Source: Paracentrotus lividus
Taxonomy: Eukaryota > Echinodermata > Echinoidea > Camarodonta > Echinidae
Direction of reading: 5' to 3'
NCBI GenBank assembly: GCA_940671915.1
Contig: CALNVZ010003432.1
Location: forward strand, 7,343,826-7,407,825
DNA length: 64,000 bases
Shown: positions 11,789 to 23,595 of the stretch, in pieces
How positions within the stretch are numbered: position 1 is the stretch's first letter
How the letters are laid out: every line of letters begins with the position of its first letter
Made by a program: the position numbers and the translations under genes
The notes under the pieces: generated by a model
The model's input: the letters and a program-made list of their open reading frames with translations, nothing else
Database searches by the model: none
What the model was told of the DNA's origin: nothing

Positions 11789-13315
11789 ACTTACGCCCTG
11801 GGGTATGCGCGTTTTGTCTACAATGCTCTCCAAACCCACGGTGCAAAGACACCATTATATATTATCATGGATGATGTGTGTACCGATCTATGCAAAATAC
11901 AACCGAGATCATCTTAACATTGCACAGAAGAAAAAAAAAAAAACGAATGAGTTATGGAAAAAATGATTAAAATATCCTATTTTATCTGTCATAAGCTTAT
12001 TCCATATTGTTAGATACAATCTTTAAAAATACCAGCCAAGTCTGCCTACAAGTCATCCATGCTTACTTAGCCAAACTGAACTAATGACAATATTCAGTAA
12101 GATATCTTTGAGAACCTAAAATTTTCATTATCAAAATAACATTCAACATTGAATATTATTCACTAATAGATGATTTGGATTTTCATTTCACTATCCTTGA
12201 TTTTTTTTTTTTTTTCCCTTTCTCTGAACTTCTCTGAGCTTTTTAGGCAATTTTTAATCACGTCAAGTCCAATAATTGACGATTTCACTGCCAGAATAGG
12301 GTGTTTGCTTGTTTGTTTGTTTGTTTGTTTTTTTTCTTCCTGATTTTATTTAAAGGGTTTTAAAAAACTATCTCTGAGTAAGCACAGATATTTGAAAGAG
12401 AAATATGGTTTAGAGCCAATAGGCAAGTGCAAAATTGCCCCGCCACATATGAGGCAGTTTAAACTAGTGACGACTACGGTGTCAATAAATATTAAAATTG
12501 TTTTATGAGAGTGACAGAGGTAAGAGAGCATCAATAGCCTAGGGTTAAAAAATGCTAATAGACTAGAGGAATTAATTGAACCAGAGACATTTGTATTTAA
12601 GTCAAGGCATTTAATTGTTAGCTCACCTCGTCAATTGTACGTACGTGCCATCAATGAAAACCAAAATTATAACTGTAGAAAAGTAGATCTAAGTCAAATG
12701 AAGACTTATTCTTGATTCAAATAATGTTAGATTTCAGATTTTCAGTGTCTCTCAACCCTAAATTAATATCTAACTTTAGAACAAGTTACTGAAAATATTC
12801 TCTTATAGTTTTCTTTCCTTGCTTCTTCCTTAATGTGCGTTTTTAATTAAACCTGGATCTAATAATACAGAAATCTCCGAAACACTGATCTCATCTCAAA
12901 TACTGGGCCCCAGCGGAGCCTCGATATACGTCCACCCGATAGTTCGGGTAAAATGCGTGCAGCTCTTTGCTCGCGCCAGCTGAGGCAGCGACCTGCAGTG
13001 CAGTAGATTCACGATCACGGCAGCGCGTGCTCACTCTCATTTTTCAAATCGAAGATATTTCACGTCTTTTGCTATAAGATCGTACAAATTTGATAAATTT
13101 ATGCTTGGTCGCTAATATATTCATACGAATCTGCATGTTGAAATAAATTTTTAATGACAATTTATAGAAAATAATACCCGAAAACGATTCAAAATTTTGC
13201 ACGCATTTGCAATGGTAGCAGTCGACAAAAACACCGAGTTGGAACTATTCGAGCCCTTCAATTTGACCTTTGACCATGTTGTCGTAACCTTGTATATATA
13301 GGGCCTGCAATGTAA

Positions 13316-13374
13316 ATCACTGATTGATCTGAGCTAACTTGCAACCCCCCCCCCCCCCCCCCCGCCTACCCCTT

Positions 13375-13410
<36 letters not shown>

Positions 13411-15003
13411 AGGTTCGTATCCGGATCCCCATGATTTTTGTTTTTGTTTTTGTTTTTGTTTTTTTCATTCGCAGAGCTTCCGAATGGGGACATTATTGGA
13501 CAGTAATCAATATTTGTTTAGTATTATCATTATTTCTTTTTAAAAAACTTTATATGTAGGTCTAGTAGGCCAACTGAAAACCCCTTCCACCCTTTTTGTG
13601 ACTGTTGTTGTTGTTCCTCTGTAAACAATTTAGAAATATATGAGATTAGGCCAGCGCGAAGCCCGAGCAAAAATTTCTTTCAGCTTGTCCAACATAGCAA
13701 ATGTATGCAAACTGGATTCCAAATATCAATAACAGATTGTTTGAATACCACGTTACTATCGTTCTGTCCCCTGAGGAAGGAAAACATAACAATTAAGAAT
13801 ACAAGCTTATGGTAGTAGTGTAAATATATTTGTTATGTTTCATTGTAAGGAAGTTCTTTATAAAATGCTGGATTACCATGCAGAGGGTCATATATGCCCT
13901 TATCGTATGCAAAACATTTTCCAAAACTGATTATAGGGCTCATGGAGTACAGTTCTATCAGGGGCAACCAAACAAGCGCTATATCATCATTCCCCCCCCC
14001 CTCAACAAAATATTATATACATTAGAAAATTCAGATCTTACCCGCTTACTTTGTAAATGGAATGATACCCCTGCAGTTAAGTGGCAGGTAAAACAAAAAT
14101 AATAATAATAATTAAAAAAAAAAAAAAAAAAAAAACGCCCGCTTACAAAGACTTCCGAGTGAGAAAATTTTGAGATCAACAGTTGACACCGTTTATTTTG
14201 AAATGAAGTATAGGCCCACAGTGTCAGTTGCAGGTCGTTTTAAATTTGTACTGTGTTATTATCATTATTTTGATCTCATTTTTGTTACCTACTCGAGTAA
14301 AAACAAAATGTGGAGGGATACTTTGTACAGGCATCTTCTCGAAAATTATTGGGGTGTCCCCCTCCTCCCCCTCCCCCCCCCCCGCCCTCTCCCCCGCTAT
14401 TGCCCTGGAAACAATTCACCATAGTCTGAATGCAATATCACTTCATATCAACCGTTTCCTACTTCCTTAACTGTATAACTATGTCGATGAGGACTTCCGT
14501 TTGTCAACTAGTACACAAAAGTCATGAGGCTGATTTGATTGCTTTCACTATTTAAATCATTGGAGATATTCAGTTGACACTCGAGATATGCCCTGTTTAT
14601 TTGGAGAAAACTACCATTTTTGCTTTTTCATTTTCTCGTGCTATTTTGAAACGGTAAGATATGTTAGTTATTTTCTTGTCTTATAAAAGCTTTAATATTG
14701 AATCATGATTATCAAACGAAGAGAAAATATGTTTCATCACTTACTAATGAGCTAGTCTCTTCCATACTGTATCATGCACGAAATGGGAAAGGGTATTACA
14801 CAGATTTGGCAGCTTCTTATAAAAGAGTAAAATCATCAGTTACAATGATATAACTTAAAATGTATATTGTAACGTATAATTTTCACTCTGTACCTTTCGT
14901 TTTCTACAACAGATGGATGAACATGTTAACTTGTTTCATCCATTCCGTTTTCCCACAGATTTTGTCATTAATTTGATGTTTTCTTGTTTTTTTACATATT
15001 GCA
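13316..15003. other. Receptor upstream region: homopolymer tracts, no gene
   Basis: A poly-C run (about 13346-13363), a long poly-T run (about 13377-13409) and a poly-A run (about 14115-14135) are present, with AT-rich DNA around them. No gene is seen. A noncoding first exon and the promoter of the receptor may lie here but cannot be located. Confidence 0.5.
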
Positions 15004-15034
15004 GCGTATTCCGTGATTTATCCTGATCTTCGTC
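15004..15034 (+). other. Probable 5' UTR of the receptor, after an intron acceptor
   Basis: A T-rich tract ending in 'acatattgcag' stops at about 15003, 31 bases before the start codon. This looks like a 3' splice site, so the intronless coding exon probably has a separate upstream noncoding exon. The donor was not found. Confidence 0.45.
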
Positions 15035-16849
15035 ATGAATATCTATCTCTGGATCATTTCTCTTCTCTTTGTTGGACCATGCGACAGTATTCAAACTTTC
15101 TGCGATTATTGCGAATGTGATATTCCCGACATATGGTGCAACGGGATCAACATCGTTGAAGCATTTAACAATACGATACCAAGAAATGCTAAAAATGCAA
15201 CATCCCTTGATATTAGTTACTTCTACGGGAAATTAGAAATAGGTAATGACACTCTGAACGATTTTCCTGCCTTAAAACGTTTTACGATAAATACAGGCGA
15301 AGTCGCTTTCGTAAGTGACTATGTTTTCGAAGGGCTTCGCGAGTTATCATACATCTATTTGGGTTTAAATAATATTCACGAGATACCTGTCAAAGCTCTT
15401 TCATACTTGAAAGACTCCCTACAGGAACTCCATCTTGTCAACCAAAGACTCGTCAGTATCCAGGATAATTCGTTTGAGAAATTAGGCAGTCTCCGAAAAC
15501 TGACCATTGCTTATAACCGAAATTCTCTTGCTATATCAGCAGGGGTGTTTACTGGTCTTACGAATTTGACAGACCTTGACTTAACGTCTTGTGGAATCCA
15601 ACGTTTATTTGACACAACCTTTATGGGTTTACAGAACCTGCATAGCTTGGACCTGAGTTACAATAGCCTTGTTGAAGTTCCGATTGCGATACAAGCCATC
15701 GAGTCTCTCCTTAAGCTCGACCTGTCTTACAATAGAGTCTTGCGTGATCCAAAGGATCTCAGATTCTTGAGAGGAACGTCTCGGCTCCAAGAGCTCCAGG
15801 CGAGGTTCTGCGCCATATCTGAGATATCCTCAGAAGCTGTTGATCACCTCAACGCAACTCAAGATCTATCTATCGCAAATTTTGATGGAAATCCGTTTAA
15901 TTGCACAAAGGATATCTGCTCCTTTGCAAGCTGGTATACTAGTCGACCGAAGCCGAGTTCTACAACGCAGAGTCCATTCTTTATACCTTTTATCACCCTA
16001 AGTCCGCCTCCTGGAAAGGGACCCTATCAATGCGACAACAATGGCCAATTACTTGATGAATTCTACTTCGAATCTTGTTTTCCCAGTCCTAACCCTGTTA
16101 CCCCATCCAACACCCCTGATGAAGAAGCTCCATCGTGGCACGTCGTCATCATTTCTGTCGCCGTCATCCTTGTTGCATTTGTAGTCATCCTTGTATCTTT
16201 TGTTGTGTGGAAGTTCAGGCTGCCCTACTACTATCATCAGCGCTTTGGGATGCGTTGTCATCAGCATGCCGCTTATGGAGCTATGGCAGGCAACGCTCGT
16301 GAATACAGCTTCGATGCCTACGTCAGTCACCATGAAGATGATAAACCATTCGTGGAGGATGAGATGCTGCCTCGTCTGGAAGATGAACACGACTTCGAGC
16401 TCTGCGTCTCCTTCCGAAATTTTCGTCTGGGTTCAAATCTCCTGGAGAACGTCTCTTCGGCGCAGGATGTCAGTCGCGCCATCATATTCGTCATCAACGA
16501 CCGTTTCATGCAGAACGGCCAGTGTAAGCTAGAACTTGAGATGGCATCGACTAGGATGCTGGAAGATGAAAGGGATCAAGGCGGACAACGTCTCATCCTC
16601 ATCTTGATGGATGTCATCGCACCTGACCTGGTAAATAACACATTGAGGATGCTTTTGAACCATGTGGCTTATCTGGAATGGGACCCAACTGCAGAGGACA
16701 GGTGCTGGGGTCAACTCATTGCTACCCTGCGCACTTTGGTTCCTGAAAGGAACGATGACCATGCTGACAATGATGAGTTTTTTGACGAGGAACGGAATGA
16801 TCACATTGCTCCATTCGACAACGAACACGATAACGGACATATTGCTTGA
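15035..16849 (+). CDS. Short Toll-like receptor (LRR, transmembrane, TIR)
   Basis: A single-exon, 604-residue innate immune receptor. It has a signal peptide (about 1-18), a cysteine-rich LRR N-cap (C23, C26, C28, C35), about seven leucine-rich repeats (about 55-285; for example LHSLDLSYNSL), an LRR C-cap (NPFNC, then CSFASW and YQC), a transmembrane helix at about 369-391 and a TIR domain at about 423-570. TIR box 1 is FDAYVSH (426-432). Box 2 is SFRNFRLG (459-466), lacking the usual Pro-Gly of the BB loop. The Trp of box 3 is kept in YLEW (546-549). The tail (571-604) is rich in Asp, Asn and His. Sea urchin TLRs are typically intronless, usually with more repeats; this resembles the short type. 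The adaptor is unknown, MyD88 being the family norm. The ATG is the first in frame and is followed directly by the hydrophobic leader. Confidence 0.93.
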   Translation: MNIYLWIISLLFVGPCDSIQTFCDYCECDIPDIWCNGINIVEAFNNTIPRNAKNATSLDISYFYGKLEIGNDTLNDFPALKRFTINTGEVAFVSDYVFEGLRELSYIYLGLNNIHEIPVKALSYLKDSLQELHLVNQRLVSIQDNSFEKLGSLRKLTIAYNRNSLAISAGVFTGLTNLTDLDLTSCGIQRLFDTTFMGLQNLHSLDLSYNSLVEVPIAIQAIESLLKLDLSYNRVLRDPKDLRFLRGTSRLQELQARFCAISEISSEAVDHLNATQDLSIANFDGNPFNCTKDICSFASWYTSRPKPSSTTQSPFFIPFITLSPPPGKGPYQCDNNGQLLDEFYFESCFPSPNPVTPSNTPDEEAPSWHVVIISVAVILVAFVVILVSFVVWKFRLPYYYHQRFGMRCHQHAAYGAMAGNAREYSFDAYVSHHEDDKPFVEDEMLPRLEDEHDFELCVSFRNFRLGSNLLENVSSAQDVSRAIIFVINDRFMQNGQCKLELEMASTRMLEDERDQGGQRLILILMDVIAPDLVNNTLRMLLNHVAYLEWDPTAEDRCWGQLIATLRTLVPERNDDHADNDEFFDEERNDHIAPFDNEHDNGHIA

Positions 16850-16939
16850 AGAAGAAGGGGATTGCATCAATGACTAGCACCGACTTACGCAAACCTTCTA
16901 TAAAGCCGCTAGGGATACGCAGCATGTATTGGTTTCCAT

Positions 16940-17110
16940 ACTGCAGTGGCCTGATCCAGGATTTTACGAAGGGGGGGGGGCGAGAATTGGATTTCAGCTA
17001 TTTGTGCAGTCGAAGTCCTGTTTAGGTCACGTCGTCCGGCTAAATGTACAGTCATTTTTTTACGTCACGCAGAAGCGGGGGGGGTGGGGGGCAGGGCGTG
17101 ACCTATTATC
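16940..17110. mobile_element. MITE fragment, 'GGATCCAGG' type
   Basis: The text 'gcagtggcctgatccagg' is a variant of the end seen at 59747, followed by a G-run. The other end is unclear. It lies about 90 bases after the receptor stop. Confidence 0.4.
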
Positions 17111-17564
17111 ATCTATAAATCGAATATATCGTTGGCAATAGGATTAGGGATCGTCGGTGCACTCGGGTCATCCACCATTCACCAATTTGTTTTCCCTTTT
17201 TCTTGGTCGCGCACCTTTGCAATAAGGAAATGGGGACGAGATTTATGAACTAATTTATAAAACAAACTAGACCGGATAGTTTTCCATATACAATGTACTG
17301 CACTCTTAGAACGCTGTTTAAAATTTCGCTGTTTAAATAACAATTGGATTTAAAGTTAAACTTGTTAGTTTAATCGGATAAGGAGGTTTCATAGCTTAAA
17401 CAAGACCTTTTAAGAAATTATTATAACAACAGGGTTTTGTATTAAAAAGACGCGAGGCAATGTCACGTGATAGTCATGCGCTATGGACACTACTCATTAA
17501 ATCGGCACACATTTTATCACTGGCGGAAGGACTATGCCTCACAACATTGAAAATAAATAATACA

Positions 17565-17640
17565 CATGGTGTGGCTAGAAGGATGGAGGTCTGTCTTATA
17601 TTCGAAGGATTCTGGGTTCGATACCCGCCTGCGTTCATAC
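17565..17640 (+). repeat. tRNA-like (SINE-type) fragment
   Basis: The text 'tggctagaaggatgg' (A-box-like) is followed by 'gggttcgataccc' (B-box-like), with a partly paired T arm. The acceptor stem is absent. Confidence 0.4.
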
Positions 17641-17649
17641 CAAAATAAA

Positions 17650-19720
17650 TTTGTGAGCGTTTTTATTTTTTGGGAGCGAGGGTAAACAATACTTTTGAAT
17701 TTTATGCGGCGGTTTTCACACTCGTCGGCTACGGGACGTGCATCGACGTTCAATCAATTCTAGTGTAACTAAGAGGAAGGGGCGCTTCACTTCTACGGCA
17801 AATCACGCTGCATAGCCTTTTGGTATTTTGGCGCAGTTTTTCCTTTGTTTTCTTGTTATTTGGCGAGCAACTACTTTTCAAAGAAGACAGCTTCGAAATA
17901 AGTACGATAGAGTCTTTTGAATTTTAAAATGGATATACTTCTGCCAAAGGGAAACAGTCCCTGTCCTTGTGTTAATTCGATGAATCTTCAGATCACTTCT
18001 GTACATATGGCCAATTTTGTCTCAATAGCTCATGTAGCCATCTTTTCTTCCTGATAGCGCTATATTTTACAGCTAATGTAAGCCCGTTTTTTATCTTTGA
18101 TTTACTTTCAGAGGTGGTATTCATTTTCGATTGGTTAGAAAGTCCTGGTCTATGATTACCATGATCTTTACTCGTGCAGTGTCCCACAGGCGCCCTGGTG
18201 ATATTTCGTTCGCTTGTGTGGCGGGGTTGAAGAGGTGAGTCACTCTTATATCATTATCGTTTTGGAACTCATCTATGGATAGTTGCTGTTCATTATACAA
18301 TATGTTTGCTTGCCATGTGTATTTCTCTTTTGGTCTGGGAATTATTACTCTGATAAAGTTCATTTATTTCTTTATCTCATGTACGAGATAGATTGTGAAC
18401 CGATCGATATACTCCAGCTGCGGGAGTCTTGGGTTTTGTGAGTAGTTTCTTATTGAAGCCGCTGCAGTTTTTACGATTGTAGTGTTTTCGTCGCTTCCGT
18501 TGGTCTGGCTTTGTATGAGGCCTTGTTTTTGATTAATGCGGATTGGATCTCGTACTTACATTATGGTAGTTGGATAGGTGCGTTGCTGTGCCCAATGCAC
18601 GCACAGGTCCTGGGTCAACTTCTGCGATTCCTGCGTTTCTGTAGTAAGGGTATTGTAAAAACCTCCTGTACATCGTACATACATTGTACCTGCGAGGTAC
18701 CTCCGCCGTGCACGATTTTTTTCTACGAAATCCGTCGTAGGGAGTTGCACGTCTAAGGTACGGCGAGTTGTGACCGCCGCATTAAACCACTTTCTTTGAA
18801 CAATTATGTTGTTTAATTCATATCAATTCTACTCTATGTAAAGTTAACGTATACCAATGCGGCATTAAATCGTAATTAAACAAGTCTCGAAATTTTTTCG
18901 GCCTTCGGCCGTCCAAAAGGTCATATATCAGCTGTAGGGGTAGGTTTCAGAAGTCAATTGGCTCAAATCATGTACATTTTTTGTGTTTTTTTTGTTTATT
19001 TTGTTATTTTTTTTAAACATTTTGCTCGGATTGGCGCCCCCTAAGGTCAATTTGGCGCCCCTTTTAGGTCATTTTGGCGCCCTTTCGGGCGCCCACCCGG
19101 GGGGCCCGGGCCCGTAAAGCCCCCCCAGAATACGCGCATGAAAGTGACGTTGGAAATACGGCTGAGAAGCGCAGAAATTTATACAGCTGGCTGGAATAAT
19201 AAATTAGCTCACAAAAACTCGCGTAGAAGACTTCCCTGCATTGGAATGGTATTGTCCGTTCGTTTGAGCAATCTACTCGTGGAGATGAAAGAAATTGATG
19301 AACTGTTGTCATGGTGTTAGCTAATAGATTCTCCAGACTAGATAGAGGAAATACACATCTGGGCAAGCTTATAACATTATTGTGCTGAAGTTGTAATCAG
19401 AATATGCAATTCACATATATTGATGCTTAAAACAATGACATAGATTGTGAACTTGTCACAAAGTCTTGCGAAGACGCCGTTCACATGTTTCTATGCGATA
19501 TGCATGTGATAAGCGTAAATATTGACTAGTCGAGGAAAGAACCTCTTATGATTATGTTCAAAGTGACAGGACTTTTTTTTAATAAATTAAAATGAATGTA
19601 CATCTCCGGAAAGAGAATTCAAGCTTTTAATTACCCTGCGAACAATAAGCTATAATAGTATAATGCGGCATCGAGGATCAAAACTATGCAGCGCATGAGC
19701 TATTTTTGACGAGCAAATAT
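17650..19720. other. Intergenic region, no gene recognised
   Basis: Only short open frames are present, none with a recognisable protein. At about 19030-19130 there is a GC-rich patch with 'ggcgcccc' repeated about three times, ending in a C/G-run, which resembles a decayed repeat end. Confidence 0.45.
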
Positions 19721-19724
19721 ACAC

Positions 19725-19911
19725 AGGGGCCGCGAGAGCGTTTTTGAAATGGGGCTGAGCCGAAAGTGGAGGGGCGGGGCTGAACAGGCTTTAAATTCAC
19801 AAATGTGTATGGTCATTTTACTTTTTTGCGTTTTTTTACACGTTGGCTGGAAAATAGTGGGGAACGGCACTCCCAGCCCCCCCCCCCCCCGCGCTCCGCC
19901 GCGCCCCTGGC
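19725..19911. mobile_element. MITE, CAGGGG-ended (hAT-like), copy 1
   Basis: The element starts CAGGGGCCGCG and ends in the inverse CGCGCCCCTG. Interior text ('ttttgaaa', 'ggggctgagccg', 'aaatgtgtatggt', 'acacgtt', C-run) matches the copy at 21640-21830. No clear target duplication could be fixed for this copy. Confidence 0.7.
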
Positions 19912-20625
19912 ATATTTGTACAACAGGAATGATCTGACTAGGCTTTCTGAATTGACAAAAGTGACAAGGATTTTCTTTCCTTTGCAATAAGTTATTCCTA
20001 TTTTTGACAAATTCAGACTCTTAGCGTACTTAATCAGAGCGAACATTTCTTTGAAAAGGTAGTTGCACGCCACAATAAAGAAAATAAAGTGAAAAACTGT
20101 CCAAAAACAAAAAAAAAGTCAGTGGGCGCGTTCGCTTTGAGTAGAATGGTAGCGCCCTTTATCTTTTAAGTTTACAACTAGAATTGATCTGATATTTATT
20201 GCTTAGAAGTCTTGCAAACAGAAAGATAATCAATGAAGTTTCGATTGATCTGACATTTGTAGCTGCAATACAATGTATAACACAAGGAAAAGAAACATAT
20301 CGTGATGAAAACCCATCAAAACTGTTTTCAAAAGACCAAAAATGCAACAATAGACGATTTGATGTTTGTAATAAAAGGAAAGATTGTAAATAGAAAATTA
20401 AAAACACAATTCGTAAGCCTATAGTTTTGTTTCACTTTTCATCCATTACAACAACGATGATTACCGAGATAGGCTATATGATTACTCCACAAATGAGTTA
20501 AAAAGTTAGCGCATATTCGATGTGTATAGAAGTGTTGTATAGTCCCGTTGGTATATCAGCTGAATACATTATATAAGACACGATTTGAATTATGACGCCA
20601 CATGTCACTTGGAGTACTTGGGGAG

Positions 20626-20729
20626 TTCTTTCTTCTTCTTCTTCTTCTTCTTCTTCTTCTTCTTCTTCTTCTTCTTCTTCTTCTTCTTCTTCTTTTTCTT
20701 CTTCTTCTTCTTCTTCTTCTTCTTCTTCT
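20626..20729. repeat. (TTC)n microsatellite, about 104 bp
   Basis: Nearly pure TTC triplets with one interruption near 20693. They are followed by a long pyrimidine tract with (TC)n at about 20808-20820. Open frames coding poly-Phe or poly-Leu here are artefacts. Confidence 0.95.
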
Positions 20730-21319
20730 CCAGCCCCCTTGTCACTTTTCTAAATTTTCTTTCTTTTTCCTTTCACTTTCTCCCCTCTTTTATATTCATT
20801 TCTTCTCTCTCTCTCTCTCTCATTTTCTTTCATTCCTTATCTCCCCTTTCTGCACCCCCCCCCCCTTCCTTCACCCCTACCGGGGTCATGGCCCCGAGGC
20901 CCCACCCCAGGATTATCATTTCAATTTAAACCTCTATTTTTATTATCACAACTATTGTATCCATAATTCCACACGAAACCCGTCAGTCTACGTAGAACGG
21001 GTCTGCAGCACTTTTAGAGGGAAATCCTGATACTATTTAATGACATAAACAGGAACTAAAAAGGAAACGATGATTTGCTTCGGATTGTTATTATGAAAGC
21101 AAAGTATGGTCGATAATATAGGTTATTAAATGGATGACACTTGACTATTTCATATAAAGAAATCAATATAATAAAGCGAAGGCCCTTTTGTTTATCGAAA
21201 CTCAAATAAAAAAAACTGTACTTGAGCAATTACCGTATAAACTGTGATTGTGTATAATGCAAGGCCAAGGATGGGCAAGAGAGGGTGTATCAAAATGTAA
21301 GTTGACGATCGAGCGTGTG

Positions 21320-21402
21320 TGTCATGTGCGGGTGTGCGTCATGAGTGTGTGGGGGGCAGGGTGTGTGAATGTGTGGGTGTGTGTAAGTGTGGGTGTGTGT
21401 TT
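21320..21402. repeat. GT-rich simple repeat
   Basis: A run of GTGTGG and GTGTGT motifs with interruptions. No gene is associated. Confidence 0.7.
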
Positions 21403-21639
21403 AAATTGTTATTCTCTTTCCTAGCGTTTATACCCTAAAATTGTGTAAAATGTACATGAATATAGGCCTACATGGTTCAATCATCTTCACATCTTGTCCA
21501 TTCCCTTGTTCCCTATCAATCCCCTCAAAATATTCCGCAACATGACTTTGGGCACATTCAACCTTTGGGAGATTTTTTAATTCATATTAACCTTTTTAAT
21601 TACTCTTGAACGTTTAAACAATGGCAGTTCATGTTCCTG

Positions 21640-21830
21640 CAGGGCGCGGAGCGGTTTTTTGAAAGTGGAGGGGCTGAGCCGCAAGGTGGGGGGGGGGCTG
21701 ACACAGGGACTAAAATCACAAAATGTATGGTAATTTTCGAGTTGTACACGTTTATTTGATAAAAGTGGGGAGCTGAAAGCCCCCCCCCCCAGCCCCCAGC
21801 CCTCCAGCCCCCTGGCTCCGCGACCCCTGT
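21640..21830. mobile_element. MITE, CAGGG-ended (hAT-like), copy 2
   Basis: It starts CAGGGCGCGGAGCG and ends in CCGCGACCCCTG, and shares its interior with the copy at 19725. The flanks carry the 8-bp repeat TCATGTTC on both sides, with three extra bases on the left. TIR type and duplication length fit a hAT-derived MITE. Confidence 0.7.
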
Positions 21831-22199
21831 CATGTTCTGATACCGTATTTGTAACGGTGATGTAAAGCTTGCACGCACTGAACACCTGAAATGTTGCAAA
21901 TTGAATGCTTATTATTGTTGCTATTGCCAGTTACTCAATGTGAGCAAATGCCGTTTGCAACTTTTTGATTTACACTTGGCCTTGTATCCATTATTATTTG
22001 TTTATTTTAATTTTTTTTTGAAGGCAAGACATCACCATTGCAAATGGGGTATCAACAAAAAGAAAGAAAATTAACTTTTTCATAGTATGAAAATCAAAAA
22101 TGACTACGTACCCTAAACGTTAGAAAGGGTCAAAAGTCGTGTTGTGGAACGTCAATTTGAGCAATAACAATTGACTTTTTCCATATTCAGATCAAGGAT

Positions 22200-22470
22200 C
22201 GTAATAAGAATTACGATCCATGTTCAGATAATCTGTGCATTGAAGCATGACATGATCATTGCAAATATAATAGCAATAAAAAAGAAGAAATTAAGTTCTG
22301 ACTTTTTCCATATTCAGATAATCTGTGCATTGAAGCATGACATGATCATTATGATAGCAATAAAAAAAAAAGAAATTAAGTTCTGACTTTTTCCATATTC
22401 AGATAATCTGTGCCTTGAAGCATGACATGATCATTACAAATATGAAAGCCATAAAAAAAGCAGAAATGAT
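22200..22470. repeat. Tandem repeat, about 85-bp unit, 3 copies
   Basis: The units share 'gactttttccatattcag', 'ataatctgtg', 'gaagcatgacatgatcatt' and an A-run. A matching array is at 39735-40040 in the second copy. Confidence 0.85.
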
Positions 22471-23407
22471 CTTTTCGAATGGTATGAACACCAAGAATAT
22501 CTAAAAAGCACCCCATGCATAGATTTTAAGCGTTCAAAACCAAGTTGCCGCATTTTTTTTTCTCGAGGAGTTTATTGCTTTCAGTTTAATCATCCTTATA
22601 AAGACAAAACTTAACAAAATCTTGATCTATAATTTCATTTCTATTTATTGCTGTATTCTATCACGCATACACAAAATAATAATTTTAATGACAGAACGAA
22701 TGTCTGACAATAATGAAATAAAATGCTTAATTACCAAATGTTCCTCTCAGGGAAAAAATATTTTATTTTTTTTATTCATTTAAACCATAAAAATAAAAAC
22801 ATTCATATAGTTCCAACACTATTCTTAAATGCACATTTTTAAATTACTTTTTAGAAAACAACAAAAAAGTAAGACCCTGTGACATACTCTATGTGACCGT
22901 ATTTACAATTAAATATAGTTTCATAACAGTACTTTTTATGGTAAAAAAAATTATTGTGCGCACTTTTAGACGACATCATGATTTGCACATTTCAAACAGA
23001 TTTTCTCTAATAAAAGGTATTTGTCTATACCCTATCCACCAAATGTATTTGCATAGGTACTTACTAGAAGGTAATTCATGGGATTAAGGTATAAGGGAAG
23101 TCACTTTTTGTGTTGTTTAATCAACATTTCGTAGATTGACGTAACATTGTCATGTGTTATAATTTTTCTGCATTGTATACTTTTCGAGTTCAACTAAAAC
23201 GGATTAAGCATTGAAACAAAATGTTGCTTCCAAAATTCCAAATCCATAATCCAAATAAATAGATAATACATATTGAAGAAAAACTATTTGAATGTATAAT
23301 TAAACTATATGAATGTATAATACGCCTGGCAAGACACGCAGAATCATATTAAATAATTGTCCATTTAGTCAGTAGGCTCTTAACATTCTAACAATAGTGA
23401 TATTGTA

Positions 23408-23595
23408 ACTACAGTCATACCTGTCTATAGTGGCCACTGTCTCTAGTGGTCACCTGTCTTTAGTGGTCACCTATATTGATTCCCTCTATAGATAGAAATG
23501 TGTGCTTTAGAACCTGTCTATAGAGGTAACCTGTCTACAGTGGTCACTTTTTATGTCTCCCTTGGGGTGGCCTAGACAGGTTTGACGGTATTTAA
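23408..23595. mobile_element. MITE with ACAGTC-type ends (Tc1/mariner- or pogo-like)
   Basis: The left end reads 'tacagtcatacctgtctat'. The right end, reversed, reads 'ataccgtcaaacctgtcta'. Interior text repeats 'tagtggtcacctgtct'. Ends of this kind (TACAGT-AACCTGTCTATA) are common in Tc1/mariner-group MITEs. The second copy is near 41005-41195. Confidence 0.7.

Larger units (their letters stand above)
9443..13307. mobile_element. 3.87-kb terminal-inverted-repeat DNA transposon, hAT-like, non-autonomous
   Basis: The left end (9443-9471) reads CAAGGCCCTATATAT and continues into a 24-base block (9447-9470) that returns as an exact reverse complement at 13281-13304. The right end, read inward, starts CAGGCCCTATATAT. 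A second shared piece (about 'aatagttccaa') follows inside both ends. The element is flanked by an 8-bp direct repeat, CAATGTAA, at 9435-9442 and 13308-13315. An 8-bp target duplication with CA-starting ends fits the hAT superfamily. No transposase frame remains; the interior is AT-rich with poly-A and T tracts and tRNA-like fragments. The ends and duplication are directly visible; the superfamily is inferred. Confidence 0.75.

Noticed and set aside
19700..20073. Overlapping open frames on both strands
   Set aside because: They run across the CAGGGG-ended MITE and its C/G-runs, with no protein features.
20585..21030. Open frames coding long poly-Phe or poly-Leu
   Set aside because: They are translations of the TTC microsatellite and adjoining pyrimidine tract.
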